From NCBI GenBank assembly GCA_946482365.1, contig CAMLQY010000002.1, positions 163,599-227,598 of the forward strand: 64,000 nucleotides of DNA, given 5' to 3'. Under the pieces are notes generated by a model that was not told the DNA's origin, did no database searches, and saw nothing but the letters and a program-made list of their open reading frames with translations. This DNA is from an uncultured Actinomycetes bacterium (GTDB lineage: Bacteria; Actinomycetota; Thermoleophilia; Solirubrobacterales; 70-9). A program made the position numbers and the translations under genes. Shown here piece after piece: positions 30,923 to 39,215 of this stretch (position 1 is its first letter; each line of letters opens with the position of its first letter).

Positions 30923-31038
30923 GCAGGAGGTCCGGGGAGGGGCTTCACTTAACTTTTTCGAGGGGCGGTGATTGCTGGACGCTCGAGCCGAAATCGCGAA
31001 AAAGTACAAGACGTTTCGCCCCTCCCCGGACCTCCTGC
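30923..31038. repeat. Large inverted repeat filling a convergent gap
   Basis: The outer arms 30923-30943 and 31018-31038 are perfect 21-bp complements. Inside them ACTTTTTCG (30952-30960) pairs with CGAAAAAGT (30997-31005). The element starts 5 nt after the TetR stop and ends exactly at the crotonase stop. It could be a two-way terminator or a small inserted palindromic element. Confidence 0.75.
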
Positions 31039-31791
31039 TCAGACGCCGTCGCCGTGGCGGCCCTCGCCGGCAGCGAAGCGAGAAGCTCCTTTTACGGCTA
31101 CGTCGAGGACCTCGTTGCCTAGGCGGCGCTCGAGGGCGAGGCCGGCGGAGAGGGGCTGTCCGAAGCCCTCTATTGCGGCGCGGCGGTCTGCCAGCATCGT
31201 CTCCTGGGGGAAGCCGGCTATGCGCTCGGCCAGCTCCAGGGCTCGTTCGAGGTGCCTTCCGGGCTCGACCACCTCGTTGACCAGGCCGATCCGGTGCGCC
31301 TCCTCGGCCTCGACGGGACGGCCGGTGAGGATCAGCTCCAGCGCCCGGCCCATGCCGACTATGCGGGGCAGGCGCTGGGTGCCGCCGTCGATGAGTGGGA
31401 CTCCCCAGCGGCGCTCGAAGAGACCGAAGGTCGATCGTGGGGTGGCGATGCGCATGTCGCACCAGAGCGCCAGCTCGACCCCGCCGGCGAGGCACCAGCC
31501 GTCGACCGCGGCGATCGCCGGCTTGGAGGGGGTGAGACGAGTCGGGCCCATCGGCCCGTCGGGATGGGTGACGTCGAGGTTCATCGCCTTGAGGTCCGCC
31601 CCGGCGCAGAACGCCTGCCCCCCTGCCCCGGTGAGAACCAGCACCCGGGCACCGTCGTCGGACTCGAAGTCGCGCAGGCCTTGCCGGAAGAGCTCGGCCA
31701 TCGCCGCGTCGACTGCATTGCGCCGCTCGGGTCGGTCGATGGTGAGCACAGCCGCTGCCCCAACCCGCTCGTAGCGCATCTCCTCACCCAT
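31039..31791 (-). CDS. Enoyl-CoA hydratase/isomerase (crotonase) family protein
   Basis: This 250-residue protein has crotonase oxyanion motifs AFCAGADLKAM and AAVDGWCLAGGVELALWCD. FGLFERRWGVPLIDGGTQRL is the second catalytic-loop region. A catalytic Glu appears in GGVELAL, but the second Glu of classical hydratases is not obvious, so an isomerase or other CoA-ester reaction is possible. GGGAGGA precedes ATG 31791. No other fatty-acid gene is adjacent. Confidence 0.88.
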   Translation of the reverse strand: MGEEMRYERVGAAAVLTIDRPERRNAVDAAMAELFRQGLRDFESDDGARVLVLTGAGGQAFCAGADLKAMNLDVTHPDGPMGPTRLTPSKPAIAAVDGWCLAGGVELALWCDMRIATPRSTFGLFERRWGVPLIDGGTQRLPRIVGMGRALELILTGRPVEAEEAHRIGLVNEVVEPGRHLERALELAERIAGFPQETMLADRRAAIEGFGQPLSAGLALERRLGNEVLDVAVKGASRFAAGEGRHGDGV

Positions 31792-32219
31792 GCGGCGATC
31801 CTCCCACAGACGGCGAAGGGGGGAGCGGGCGGGCTAGTCGTCGGCGTTACCCACGGGGCTCGACAACGCCCTGCTCCCTAAGTGCGCCCCGGCGCGCGGT
31901 CATCGAGGGCAGGAAGCTCGATGACGGATCCCAAGCTAGGAGCTCCTCCAGACAGATCTTCTGCGCCAACCCACAAAAAACGCGACCGGTGATGACGCTC
32001 GGTTGCCTGCCGGCGCGTAGCCTTCGCGCCTGAAGCTCGTTGCGCCACCTTCGAGGCGGTGTCCGGTGGGCTTCAACGGACCCCGTCCCTCCCAGTCGCA
32101 AAACGAACTTAGCGCGCGCCGCCCGGGGGCGCCAGAGGGGCGACGAATACGTTTCCGCAAAGTCCGGGGAAATGCCGTTCCCCCGGCCCCAGATCGGCCT
32201 GCCGGTTAACCTCCGCCCC
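31792..32219. other. Gap between crotonase and metF
   Basis: No gene is supported in these 428 bp. The stretch holds the crotonase promoter (minus), a CCGGGG/CCCCGG stem near 32165-32186 and the metF -10 TAACCT at 32207-32212. No SAM, SAH or cobalamin riboswitch core could be recognised. Confidence 0.5.
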
Positions 32220-33137
32220 GTGCGTATAGACGAGATCATCGCCTCCAAAGGGCCGACCTTCTCGGTCGAGTTCTTCCCACCGAGATCGGAGGAGGCGACC
32301 GCAGGGCTCTTCGAGACCGCCCGCTCGCTGCGCGAGCTCACTCCCGACTTCGTCTCAGTCACCTACGGAGCCGGCGGCTCGACGCGCGAGGGGACCGTGG
32401 AGATCACCCGCGCCCTCAAGGAGGAGCTGGGCTTCGAGACCATGGCGCACCTCAGCTGCGTCGGCGAGACGCGCGAGGGCCTGGCAGCGACGCTGGACCG
32501 GATCGCCGAGGCGAGGATCGAGAACGTCTTCGCGCTGCGCGGCGACCCGCCCCGGGGCCAAGCGGACTTCGTCCAGCCCGATGGCGGGCTGGCGAGCGCG
32601 GCCGAGCTGGCCGCCTTCATCTCAGAGGGGTGGGACTTCACGGTCGGCGGTGCCTGCTTCCCTGAGGTTCACCCCGAGGCGCCCGACCTCGAGACCGACC
32701 TCGCCTACCTGAAGACGAAGGTGGAGTCCGGGGCGTCGTTCCTGATCACCCAGCTCTTCTTCGACAACCAGGTCTACTTCGACTTCGTCGCCGCCGCGCG
32801 CGCGGCTGGGGTCGAGGTCCCGATCCTGGCCGGGGTGATTCCCGTCGCGAGCTTCGCGCAGACGAAGCGGATCTGCGAGCTCTGCGACGCCTCGATCCCC
32901 CCCCGCCTGGAGGAGGCCTTCCACGCGGCCGGGGGCGACGACCTGGCGGAGTTCGAGCTCGGCGTCGCCTATGCCGCCCAGCAGTGCGCGGAGCTGCTCG
33001 TCGCGGGTGCTCCCGGCATCCACTTCTACGCGCTCAACCGGGCACCGGCGACGCGGGCGGTGCTCGGGGCGCTGCGCGCTGCGCGCCCCTGGGAGAGACG
33101 CCGGGGCGAGACGAGCGACTTGGCGAAGTCTCTCTGA
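32220..33137 (+). CDS. metF: Methylenetetrahydrofolate reductase
   Basis: This 305-residue protein has the family N-terminus TFSVEFFPPRSEEA, then VSVTYGAGGSTREGTVEITR, NVFALRGDPPRG, and QLFFDNQVYFDFVAAARAAG. It reduces 5,10-methylene-THF to 5-methyl-THF for methionine synthesis, using FAD. GTG 32220 starts right at the domain and has TAACCT 7 nt upstream; the longer frame adds a charged non-conserved leader. Confidence 0.95.
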   Translation: MRIDEIIASKGPTFSVEFFPPRSEEATAGLFETARSLRELTPDFVSVTYGAGGSTREGTVEITRALKEELGFETMAHLSCVGETREGLAATLDRIAEARIENVFALRGDPPRGQADFVQPDGGLASAAELAAFISEGWDFTVGGACFPEVHPEAPDLETDLAYLKTKVESGASFLITQLFFDNQVYFDFVAAARAAGVEVPILAGVIPVASFAQTKRICELCDASIPPRLEEAFHAAGGDDLAEFELGVAYAAQQCAELLVAGAPGIHFYALNRAPATRAVLGALRAARPWERRRGETSDLAKSL

Positions 33138-33138
33138 C

Positions 33139-33144
33139 TAAAAT
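33139..33144 (+). promoter_or_regulatory. -10 box before the DUF3105 gene
   Basis: TAAAAT lies 12 nt before ATG 33157, which would leave a leader of about 5 nt. Confidence 0.35.
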
Positions 33145-33156
33145 AAGCCGGGTCTG

Positions 33157-33936
33157 ATGGCAAATCGCAGGGAGGAAGAGAGAGAGGCGCTCCGCCGGGC
33201 CCGGCAGGAACGCGAGAAGGAACAGGCCTCGTCGGAGCGACGGCGCCTGATGGCGGGCTACGGCGTGGCCGGCGTGATCGGCTTGGCCGTGCTCGTCGGG
33301 ATCGTCTTCGCCATCGCCTCCTCCGCCGGCGAGAACGACGGCGGCGAGGCGCACATCGACGTCGGCACCGGCGAAACGTTCGGCGTCCAGCCGGACAAGC
33401 GATCCGGCACCGAGGTTGCCGTCGCCGAGGTCACCGGCGTAAAAGAGGCGGCAAAGAAGGCCGACTGCGACCTGCGACTGCTTCTCAAAGACGAGGGCCA
33501 CAACCACATTCCGCCGACCGCCACGGGACCGACATACGGGACGAATCCTGCGACCTCCGGTACCCACTCCGAAACCGCCCAGGCCGACGGCGCCTACAGC
33601 GAAATGCCGAAGGAGACCGCCGTGGTCCACTCGCTCGAGCACGGGCGGCTGACGATCCAGTACAGCCCCGACCTGCCCGAGGGTGAGCAGGAGGAACTGA
33701 TCGGCCTCTACGAAACGATGTGGGGTGGGACGCTGATCTTCCCGAACGAGGACATGCCTTACGAAGTGGCGGCGACGACTTGGACGAACGTGCTCGGCTG
33801 CAACGAGTACAAAGGCGCGATCACGCTCGACGCGATCAGGGCCTTCGCCAAAGAGACCTGGGGCAAATACGGCGGCGAGCCGGTCAACACGTTCAACCCG
33901 GTGGCGCCCACCCCGCTGGAACCGGCGATCAACTAG
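33157..33936 (+). CDS. DUF3105 membrane-anchored protein
   Basis: This 259-residue protein starts with a charged cytoplasmic helix (REEEREALRRARQEREKEQA) and one transmembrane segment (VAGVIGLAVLVGIVFAIAS). The extracytoplasmic DUF3105 domain follows, with TNPATSGTHSETAQADGAYS and AVVHSLEHGRLTIQYSP. The conserved His residues in GHNHIP, GTHS and HSLEHG suggest metal binding. Function unknown. Its end overlaps the convergent FemAB-like gene by 8 nt. Confidence 0.85.
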   Translation: MANRREEEREALRRARQEREKEQASSERRRLMAGYGVAGVIGLAVLVGIVFAIASSAGENDGGEAHIDVGTGETFGVQPDKRSGTEVAVAEVTGVKEAAKKADCDLRLLLKDEGHNHIPPTATGPTYGTNPATSGTHSETAQADGAYSEMPKETAVVHSLEHGRLTIQYSPDLPEGEQEELIGLYETMWGGTLIFPNEDMPYEVAATTWTNVLGCNEYKGAITLDAIRAFAKETWGKYGGEPVNTFNPVAPTPLEPAIN

Positions 33937-34909
33937 CGCGGTAGGCGGGGAAGAAGCCGGCGGCTTCATGGCCGGCGGAGAGGTGCGCGTAGGCGGCCGC
34001 GTTGCAGATGATCTCCGAGGTGTGCCACGGCTGCTCGCGGTTGGCGAAGCCGCGCTTGAACTCCTCCAGCCTGTCGCCGGGGGCGATGCCGCCGCCGAGG
34101 TTGAGCGGCAGGCCCTGCTCGACCGCGAGCTCGACCAGGCCGGCGAGGACGTTCTTCATCGGCGAGTCGCGCAGGTGGGAGTCGGCGCTGCCGCTGAGGT
34201 AGTAGTGGAGGAAGCCGTCGCTGCGGACGGCGAGCGAAGCCGCGGCGGTCTCTCCGCCGGGAGCGTGGGCGAGGGCGAGCCAGGTGCGATCGGACTCGAG
34301 GACGCGGTCGAAGTAGGCCGCGGGAAAGAAGTAGCGCTCGGCGGCGCCGGTGCGGCGCATCGTCTGCTCGTAGGCGACGAGGAAGCCAGCGCGGTCGTCG
34401 GCGGTCGTCTCGGGGCCGGGGACGATGCGGAGCCCGTAGCCGCGACGGAGATTCTTGTTGATCTGGTTGCGGTCGCTCGGGCGGCTCTTCGGCGGCAAGC
34501 CGGGGTCGGCGATCTGGACGACGTTGCGCGCGCTGGCACCCGCGAGGGGTGGCTCACCGAGCGTGTGGCGGATGAAGACGGAGACGAGACCCGTGGCGGA
34601 GTAGTCGACCGCCGCCGGGTCGAGCGGCGCATCCGGCATTGACCCCACTCCAGCGTGGTCGATGTCGGATGCGCGCAAGGAGGCGGCGATGCCGGGATAG
34701 CCATAGGGCGAGATCGCGTCGCGCTCGGGGCCGACGCCGATCTCGCGCACGATCAGCGGCGCCACCAGCTCGCCGCCCTCGGACGCGATCCGCAGGGTGT
34801 GGGTGACGCCTTCGGCAGCGAGGAACGGGCGCGAGCGGAAGAACTCCTCGCCTGCCGCGGCCTCGCCCCGGTCTGCGATCAGCTCGGCCGTGGCGGTCGG
34901 CTCGCTCAC
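33929..34909 (-). CDS. FemAB/BioF2-like acetyltransferase (GNAT_6)
   Basis: This 326-residue protein has two GNAT-like lobes. RNQINKNLRRGYGLRIVPG with AYEQTMRRTGAAERYFFPAA is the usual helix-rich FemAB/CelD signature. The C-terminal lobe reads FLHYYLSGSADSHLRDSPMK. Such proteins transfer acyl or aminoacyl groups to cell-surface glycans or peptides. GTG 34909 overlaps the upstream GNAT stop (GTGA). It is the last gene of a polysaccharide operon. Confidence 0.82.
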   Translation of the reverse strand: MSEPTATAELIADRGEAAAGEEFFRSRPFLAAEGVTHTLRIASEGGELVAPLIVREIGVGPERDAISPYGYPGIAASLRASDIDHAGVGSMPDAPLDPAAVDYSATGLVSVFIRHTLGEPPLAGASARNVVQIADPGLPPKSRPSDRNQINKNLRRGYGLRIVPGPETTADDRAGFLVAYEQTMRRTGAAERYFFPAAYFDRVLESDRTWLALAHAPGGETAAASLAVRSDGFLHYYLSGSADSHLRDSPMKNVLAGLVELAVEQGLPLNLGGGIAPGDRLEEFKRGFANREQPWHTSEIICNAAAYAHLSAGHEAAGFFPAYRAS

Positions 34910-35454
34910 GAGACCAAGTCGGCGGCGGCGGCGCGGAACTCGTCGGGCAGCACGCCCCAGACCTCGCAGTCGTCGGCGGGAAGGCCCTCTCGGCGCAGGT
35001 GGCCGCGCATCGTTCCCTCGTGCTTCCAGCCGAGGCCGGCGACGGTCTTCTTGGCAACCTCGTTGCGAGCCGGGATACGTCCGTAGACGCGATGGGCACC
35101 GAACTCGTCGAAGGCCTTGGCGAGGGTGAGGGCCTCGGCGCGGCGGCCCACCCCCATGCCCCGCACGTCGTCGCCGATCAGCGCCCCCAGCTCCGGTGCG
35201 GTCTGCCGGAAGAGCCCGTAGAGCGCCGTGAAGCCGACCGGCTCGGCGAAGCCCTCGACCACGATCGCGTACTTGCGGTCCTCGCCGGCGTCCTCCATCG
35301 CCCGCCCGACCCACGCCTGCGCTTCCTCCAGGGAGAACCCATCGCGCTGCTCCATCAGCGAGGCGGTCGCCTCGGGGTTGTTGAACCAGCGGTGAACGGC
35401 GGCGGCGTCGCCGGGCTCGAAGGGGCGCAGGGTGACTTTCGGCTTCTCGGCCAT
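34906..35454 (-). CDS. GNAT N-acetyltransferase (RimJ/PseH-like)
   Basis: This 182-residue protein has strand 1 VTLRPFEPGDAAAVHRWF and the acetyl-CoA motif LIGDDVRGMGVGRRAEALTL. The RimJ-type C-terminal region reads RIPARNEVAKKTVAGLGWKH. In this locus it may acetylate an amino sugar precursor, as PseH does, but the substrate is inferred from context. It lies 9 nt from the sugar-transferase gene and overlaps the FemAB-like gene. Confidence 0.85.
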   Translation of the reverse strand: MAEKPKVTLRPFEPGDAAAVHRWFNNPEATASLMEQRDGFSLEEAQAWVGRAMEDAGEDRKYAIVVEGFAEPVGFTALYGLFRQTAPELGALIGDDVRGMGVGRRAEALTLAKAFDEFGAHRVYGRIPARNEVAKKTVAGLGWKHEGTMRGHLRREGLPADDCEVWGVLPDEFRAAAADLVS

Positions 35455-35463
35455 GGCGAAACC

Positions 35464-36027
35464 CTAGTCCGGCGCCAGCCCGTGACCGGTTACGAGGAGC
35501 CAGGCGGTCTTGGCGAGGATGCGGGCGTCGAGGGCGGCGGTGCGGCGCTCGACGTACTCGACGTCGAGCTCGATCCGCTCCTCCCAGGGGATGCCGGCAC
35601 GGCCCTGGACCTGTGCCCAGCCGGTGATCCCGGGGCGAACCTCGTGGCGGCGGTGCTGCCGCGGGGTGTAGTCCTTCACCTGCGCGGGGATGGTGGGACG
35701 GGGGCCGATGATCGCCATCTCACCGCGGAGGACGTTGACCAGGTTGGGGATCTCGTCGAGCGAGGTCCGGCGCAGGACCCGTCCGGCGCCGGTGACGCGA
35801 GGGTCCTCGCGAGTGACGGCAGTGCCGACGCCGACCGGATCGGAGCCCTCGACCATCGTGCGCAGCTTCAGCATCTCGAACTCCTCGCCGTGCAGGCCGA
35901 CCCGTCGCTGCCGGTAGAGGACTGGCCCACGGCTGCCGAGCTTGATCGCGATCGCGGCGACGAGCAGGACAGGCGAGAACAGCAGCAGCGCAAAGGTCGC
36001 GATGAGGATGTCAACGACGCGAGGCAT
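35464..36027 (-). CDS. Priming sugar-1-phosphate transferase (PglC/WcaJ family)
   Basis: This 187-residue protein has one N-terminal hydrophobic helix (VDILIATFALLLFSPVLLVA). The bacterial sugar-transferase core follows: LYRQRRVGLHGEEFEMLKLR, TSLDEIPNLVNVLRGEMAII and GPRP. It should load a sugar phosphate onto undecaprenyl phosphate at the inner membrane face, the first step of the polymer. ATG 36027 is preferred, because the longer frame overlaps the upstream gene by about 30 nt. Confidence 0.92.
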   Translation of the reverse strand: MPRVVDILIATFALLLFSPVLLVAAIAIKLGSRGPVLYRQRRVGLHGEEFEMLKLRTMVEGSDPVGVGTAVTREDPRVTGAGRVLRRTSLDEIPNLVNVLRGEMAIIGPRPTIPAQVKDYTPRQHRRHEVRPGITGWAQVQGRAGIPWEERIELDVEYVERRTAALDARILAKTAWLLVTGHGLAPD

Positions 36028-36029
36028 CG

Positions 36030-37160
36030 CTAGCGCGTTCCGGGGGCCTTGTCCCACGCCGCGGGCGGGCCCTTGCGCAGGCGGTCCCAGAGGCCAGCAG
36101 CGATCGAGAGCGTGGACATCGCGTAGTAGCGGGCCACTCGGAACACGGAGAGGCGGAACTGTCCACCGAGGATCGCGGCCGTGATCGCAGCCAGCTGGGC
36201 CCCGTAGGAGACGACGTAGACCCAGCCCTGGCCCAGCAGCAGGATGTTGGCGACGAAGGCGAGCAGATGCAGGAACGGGGTGAGGTAACGCAGCAGCCGG
36301 TGCGAGAGAAGCTCGAAGGCATAGAGCGGCTCGTAGCCGCGGGGGGAGATCATCCGCTCGCCGACGACGATGTCCCAGAGGCCGACCATCATCCGCCGTT
36401 TGCGGGCGAACTCGCCCTCCATGGTCGGCACCATCTTCTCCTCGGCGCGCGCCCAGGGGACGTAGAGGGAGCGCTTTCCCTTCTTCGCCAGCTGGAAGGG
36501 GAGCGAGAGGTCGTGGCTCCCCGAAGGGGCGAGCGGGATGTACGCGCTTGCCCGCACGGCGTAGATCGCGCCGTTGCCGGCGGTGACGCCGGCGAGGGCG
36601 GACTCCATCTCCCGCACCTTCATCTCATAGCGCCAGTAGGCGCCCTCGAGGTTGTCGCCGGCGGCGTCGAGGAACCGGACCTGGCCGCAGGCGTAGCCGA
36701 CCGCCGGGTCGGCAAAGGGCTCGAGCAGGTGGCGCAGGGCGTCCGGCTGCCAGACGCTGTTCGCATCCGAGAAGGCGAGGATCTCACCCGAGGCGCGCTC
36801 GGCGGCGGCGTTCTGGGCGGCGATCTTGCCGCCGCGGGGGAGCTCGAGCACCAGGTCGGCACCCGCCGCGCGGGCGCGCTCGGCCGTCGCGTCGGTCGAG
36901 CCGTCCGAGGCGACGATCAGCTCCAGCAGCTCGCGCGGGTAGTCGAGCGCCAGCGCGTTGGCGACCTTGGCCTCGATCACCTCAGCCTCGTCGTAGGCGG
37001 CGACGATCAACGAGACGCGGGGCAGCTCCTCCCAGGTGCCGGGCCTGAGCGTCGGCCGGCGGCGCAGGGCGAGCAGCGCCCGCAGGGCGAGCGGGTAGCC
37101 GAGGTGCGTGTAGAGGATCAGCCCGGCGCTGAGCCAGAAGAGGGCGGCGAGCGCGGTCAT
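36030..37160 (-). CDS. Membrane glycosyltransferase family 2
   Basis: This 376-residue protein has an N-terminal helix, then a GT-A fold. VSLIVAAYDEAEVIEAKVAN holds the donor site, VASDGSTDATAERA the first acidic site and LAFSDANSVWQPDAL the DxD-like site. It ends in three or four hydrophobic helices (FLHLLAFVANILLLGQGWVY). It probably extends the lipid-linked glycan. Its stop lies 2 nt before the sugar-transferase start, and it overlaps the GT4 gene by ATGA. Confidence 0.92.
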   Translation of the reverse strand: MTALAALFWLSAGLILYTHLGYPLALRALLALRRRPTLRPGTWEELPRVSLIVAAYDEAEVIEAKVANALALDYPRELLELIVASDGSTDATAERARAAGADLVLELPRGGKIAAQNAAAERASGEILAFSDANSVWQPDALRHLLEPFADPAVGYACGQVRFLDAAGDNLEGAYWRYEMKVREMESALAGVTAGNGAIYAVRASAYIPLAPSGSHDLSLPFQLAKKGKRSLYVPWARAEEKMVPTMEGEFARKRRMMVGLWDIVVGERMISPRGYEPLYAFELLSHRLLRYLTPFLHLLAFVANILLLGQGWVYVVSYGAQLAAITAAILGGQFRLSVFRVARYYAMSTLSIAAGLWDRLRKGPPAAWDKAPGTR

Positions 37161-38272
37161 CTCCTGGACTCCAGCAGCTCTTCGTAGAGGACGAGGGTCT
37201 GAGCCGCAACGGCGTCCCAGGAGTAGGGCCCGGCGGCTGCCCGGGCGGCGGCGGCCGCGAGGCGCTCACGCGCGGCCGGGTCGCTCACCAGCTCGCTCAG
37301 GGCAGCCGCCAGGGCAACCGGGTCCTCGGGCGGGACGAGGCGGGCGGCGCCGGTCGCCGCCACCTCGGGGAAGCCGCCGACCGCGGCGAGCACGAGCGGC
37401 TTGCCGAAGGCAAGGCCGGTGTAGAGGACGCCGGAGTGCTCGACGTCGCGGTAGGGCAGGGCGACGAGGTCGGCGCGGCGGAAGATCGCCGGGATCTCTG
37501 CATCATCGACGAAGCGGGTGAGGAAGCGGACCCGACCGGGGCTCTGGGCGGCGAGGCGGTGCAGCGGCGTCAGGTCCATGCGGGGGTTGCCGACTATCCA
37601 GAGCTCGGCGGCGGGGATCTCGCGGAAAGCTTCCAGGAGGAGGTCGATGCCCTTGTAGGGGCGCAGCAGGCCGAAGAAGAGGACCACCGGCCCCTCGGCA
37701 CCCTCCAGCTCGGGCGGGAGCGGTTTCTCTTCGGGCAGGCACGTGAGGTAGTCGAAGGCGCCGTGGGGGATGACGTGGATGCGGCCGGGGTCGACGTCGG
37801 CCTCCTCGCGCAACCGGCGGGCGCCGTGATCGGAGTGGGCGACGACCGCATCCATGGCGCCGAAGGTGCGACGGGCGGCGGCGACCTGGCGGCGGGTGGG
37901 CACGGGTGGCAGCACGTAATGGGCGGTCATCAGCCGCGGGCGGCGCCGGGGAAGGATGCGCGAGTCGAGCCCCGGCATCGTCAGCCACTGGTAGTGGACG
38001 ACGTCGGCCGCGAGCAGGCGGCGCAGGCGACCCATGTCGGCGAGGTGCTCCGCCGCCTTGAAGGCGCGTCGCCCGGGTGCCTCGAGCCCGCGCTCGACGC
38101 TGCGACGATAGAAGCACTCCCGCACCCGGTAGCCGTCGGGGGAGGGCACCGGCCCGTACAGGAAGCGGCTGGTAAGCAGCTCGACGTCGACGCCGGCGCG
38201 GGCCAGTGCCGCGGCCAGGGCGCGATCGTACGGCGGAGTGAAAGCCGAGGGGTCGACGAGCTGAACCTTCAT
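37157..38272 (-). CDS. Glycosyltransferase family 4
   Basis: This 371-residue GT-B enzyme has an N-terminal acceptor domain with LAAALARAGVDVELLTSRF and a C-terminal donor domain. In the latter, VVLFFGLLRPYKGIDLLLEA and EHSGVLYTGLAFGKPLVLAA carry the retaining-GT4 motif region. It is cytosolic or peripheral. It is the first gene of the minus-strand glycan operon and divergent from the GT2 gene at 38295. Confidence 0.92.
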   Translation of the reverse strand: MKVQLVDPSAFTPPYDRALAAALARAGVDVELLTSRFLYGPVPSPDGYRVRECFYRRSVERGLEAPGRRAFKAAEHLADMGRLRRLLAADVVHYQWLTMPGLDSRILPRRRPRLMTAHYVLPPVPTRRQVAAARRTFGAMDAVVAHSDHGARRLREEADVDPGRIHVIPHGAFDYLTCLPEEKPLPPELEGAEGPVVLFFGLLRPYKGIDLLLEAFREIPAAELWIVGNPRMDLTPLHRLAAQSPGRVRFLTRFVDDAEIPAIFRRADLVALPYRDVEHSGVLYTGLAFGKPLVLAAVGGFPEVAATGAARLVPPEDPVALAAALSELVSDPAARERLAAAAARAAAGPYSWDAVAAQTLVLYEELLESRR

Positions 38273-38281
38273 CGGCGCGAT

Positions 38282-38287
38282 TATCGT
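38282..38287 (+). promoter_or_regulatory. -10 box of a leaderless promoter (gene at 38295)
   Basis: TATCGT lies 7 nt before GTG 38295, in the 22-bp gap between divergent glycosyltransferase genes. Confidence 0.35.
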
Positions 38288-38294
38288 GACCGCA

Positions 38295-39215
38295 GTGGCG
38301 CCGACGCTCTCCTACTGCGTAGTGAACACGAATGGCCGCGAGCACCTGCTCGCGTGCCTGGCGTCGATCGAGCGCACCCACCCGGCCGGGGTCGAGCACG
38401 AGGTTCTCGTCCTCGACAACGCCTCCGACGACGGATCGGTCGAGGCGGTGAGGGAGAGGGGCGGCGTCGATCGCCTTCTCGCGCTGGAGCGCCGGACCGG
38501 CAAGGCCGAGAACGACTCGACCCTGATGCGCGAGGCGAGTGGCCGCTACTGCCTGCTGCTCAACGAGGACTCCGAGCTGCGCCCTGGTGCGGCGCAGGCG
38601 CTGCTCGCGGCGCTGGAGAGCGACCCGCGGGCGGCGGTCGCGGGCGCTCAGCTGCTCGACTCCAACGCCGCGCCGGTGCCCTGCGCCTGGCGCTTCCCGG
38701 GCGTGGGGACCGCCCTGGCGGGCGCGCTGTTCCTCCATCGCCGGCTGACCGTGCAGAGCAAGGGTGCCGCCACCCGCCAGGTTGACTGGGCGCAGTCGAG
38801 CGCCCTGCTCGTGCGCCGCGAGGCGGCGGTCGAGGTCGGCTACATGGACCCCGCCTTCTTCGTCTACTACGACGAGTGCGACTTCGCCAAGCGCCTCGCC
38901 GATGCCGGGTGGCACAGCCTCTTCGTCCCTGCCGCGGAGGCAGTCCACCACGACCAGCTCTCGACCGACCTGGCCAAGGGCCTGCCCCGGATCGTCGAAT
39001 TCCACCGCAACCGAGACCTCTACATGCGGGTGCATCATGGCCGGGTCGCCGCCCTGAGCGTCCGCGTCCTCACCGCCTGGGCGTACGCGTTGCGGGCCCT
39101 AGCCGCCGCTGTCCTCCCCCGCCGACCCGCCAGGGTCTACTGGGCCCACGCTCGCCAGGCGCTTCTCCCGGCGCGCGGGGAGGGGATCAGAGAGGGCGCG
39201 AATCGTCGTCGATGA
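38295..39215 (+). CDS. Glycosyltransferase family 2 (rhamnosyltransferase-like)
   Basis: This 306-residue protein has SYCVVNTNGREHLLACLASI, VLVLDNASDDGSVEAVRERG (first acidic site), LLLNEDSELRPGAAQALLAA (DxD position) and MDPAFFVYYDECDFAKRLAD. These are typical of WbbL-like rhamnosyltransferases. GTG 38295 fits the TATCGT box; GTG 38286, three codons earlier, is the alternative. Its tail overlaps the flippase gene on the other strand by 29 nt. Confidence 0.9.
   Translation: MAPTLSYCVVNTNGREHLLACLASIERTHPAGVEHEVLVLDNASDDGSVEAVRERGGVDRLLALERRTGKAENDSTLMREASGRYCLLLNEDSELRPGAAQALLAALESDPRAAVAGAQLLDSNAAPVPCAWRFPGVGTALAGALFLHRRLTVQSKGAATRQVDWAQSSALLVRREAAVEVGYMDPAFFVYYDECDFAKRLADAGWHSLFVPAAEAVHHDQLSTDLAKGLPRIVEFHRNRDLYMRVHHGRVAALSVRVLTAWAYALRALAAAVLPRRPARVYWAHARQALLPARGEGIREGANRRR

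Noticed and set aside
31792..32219. Riboswitch upstream of metF.
   Set aside because: No SAM, SAH or cobalamin core motif was found, and the metF start looks leaderless.
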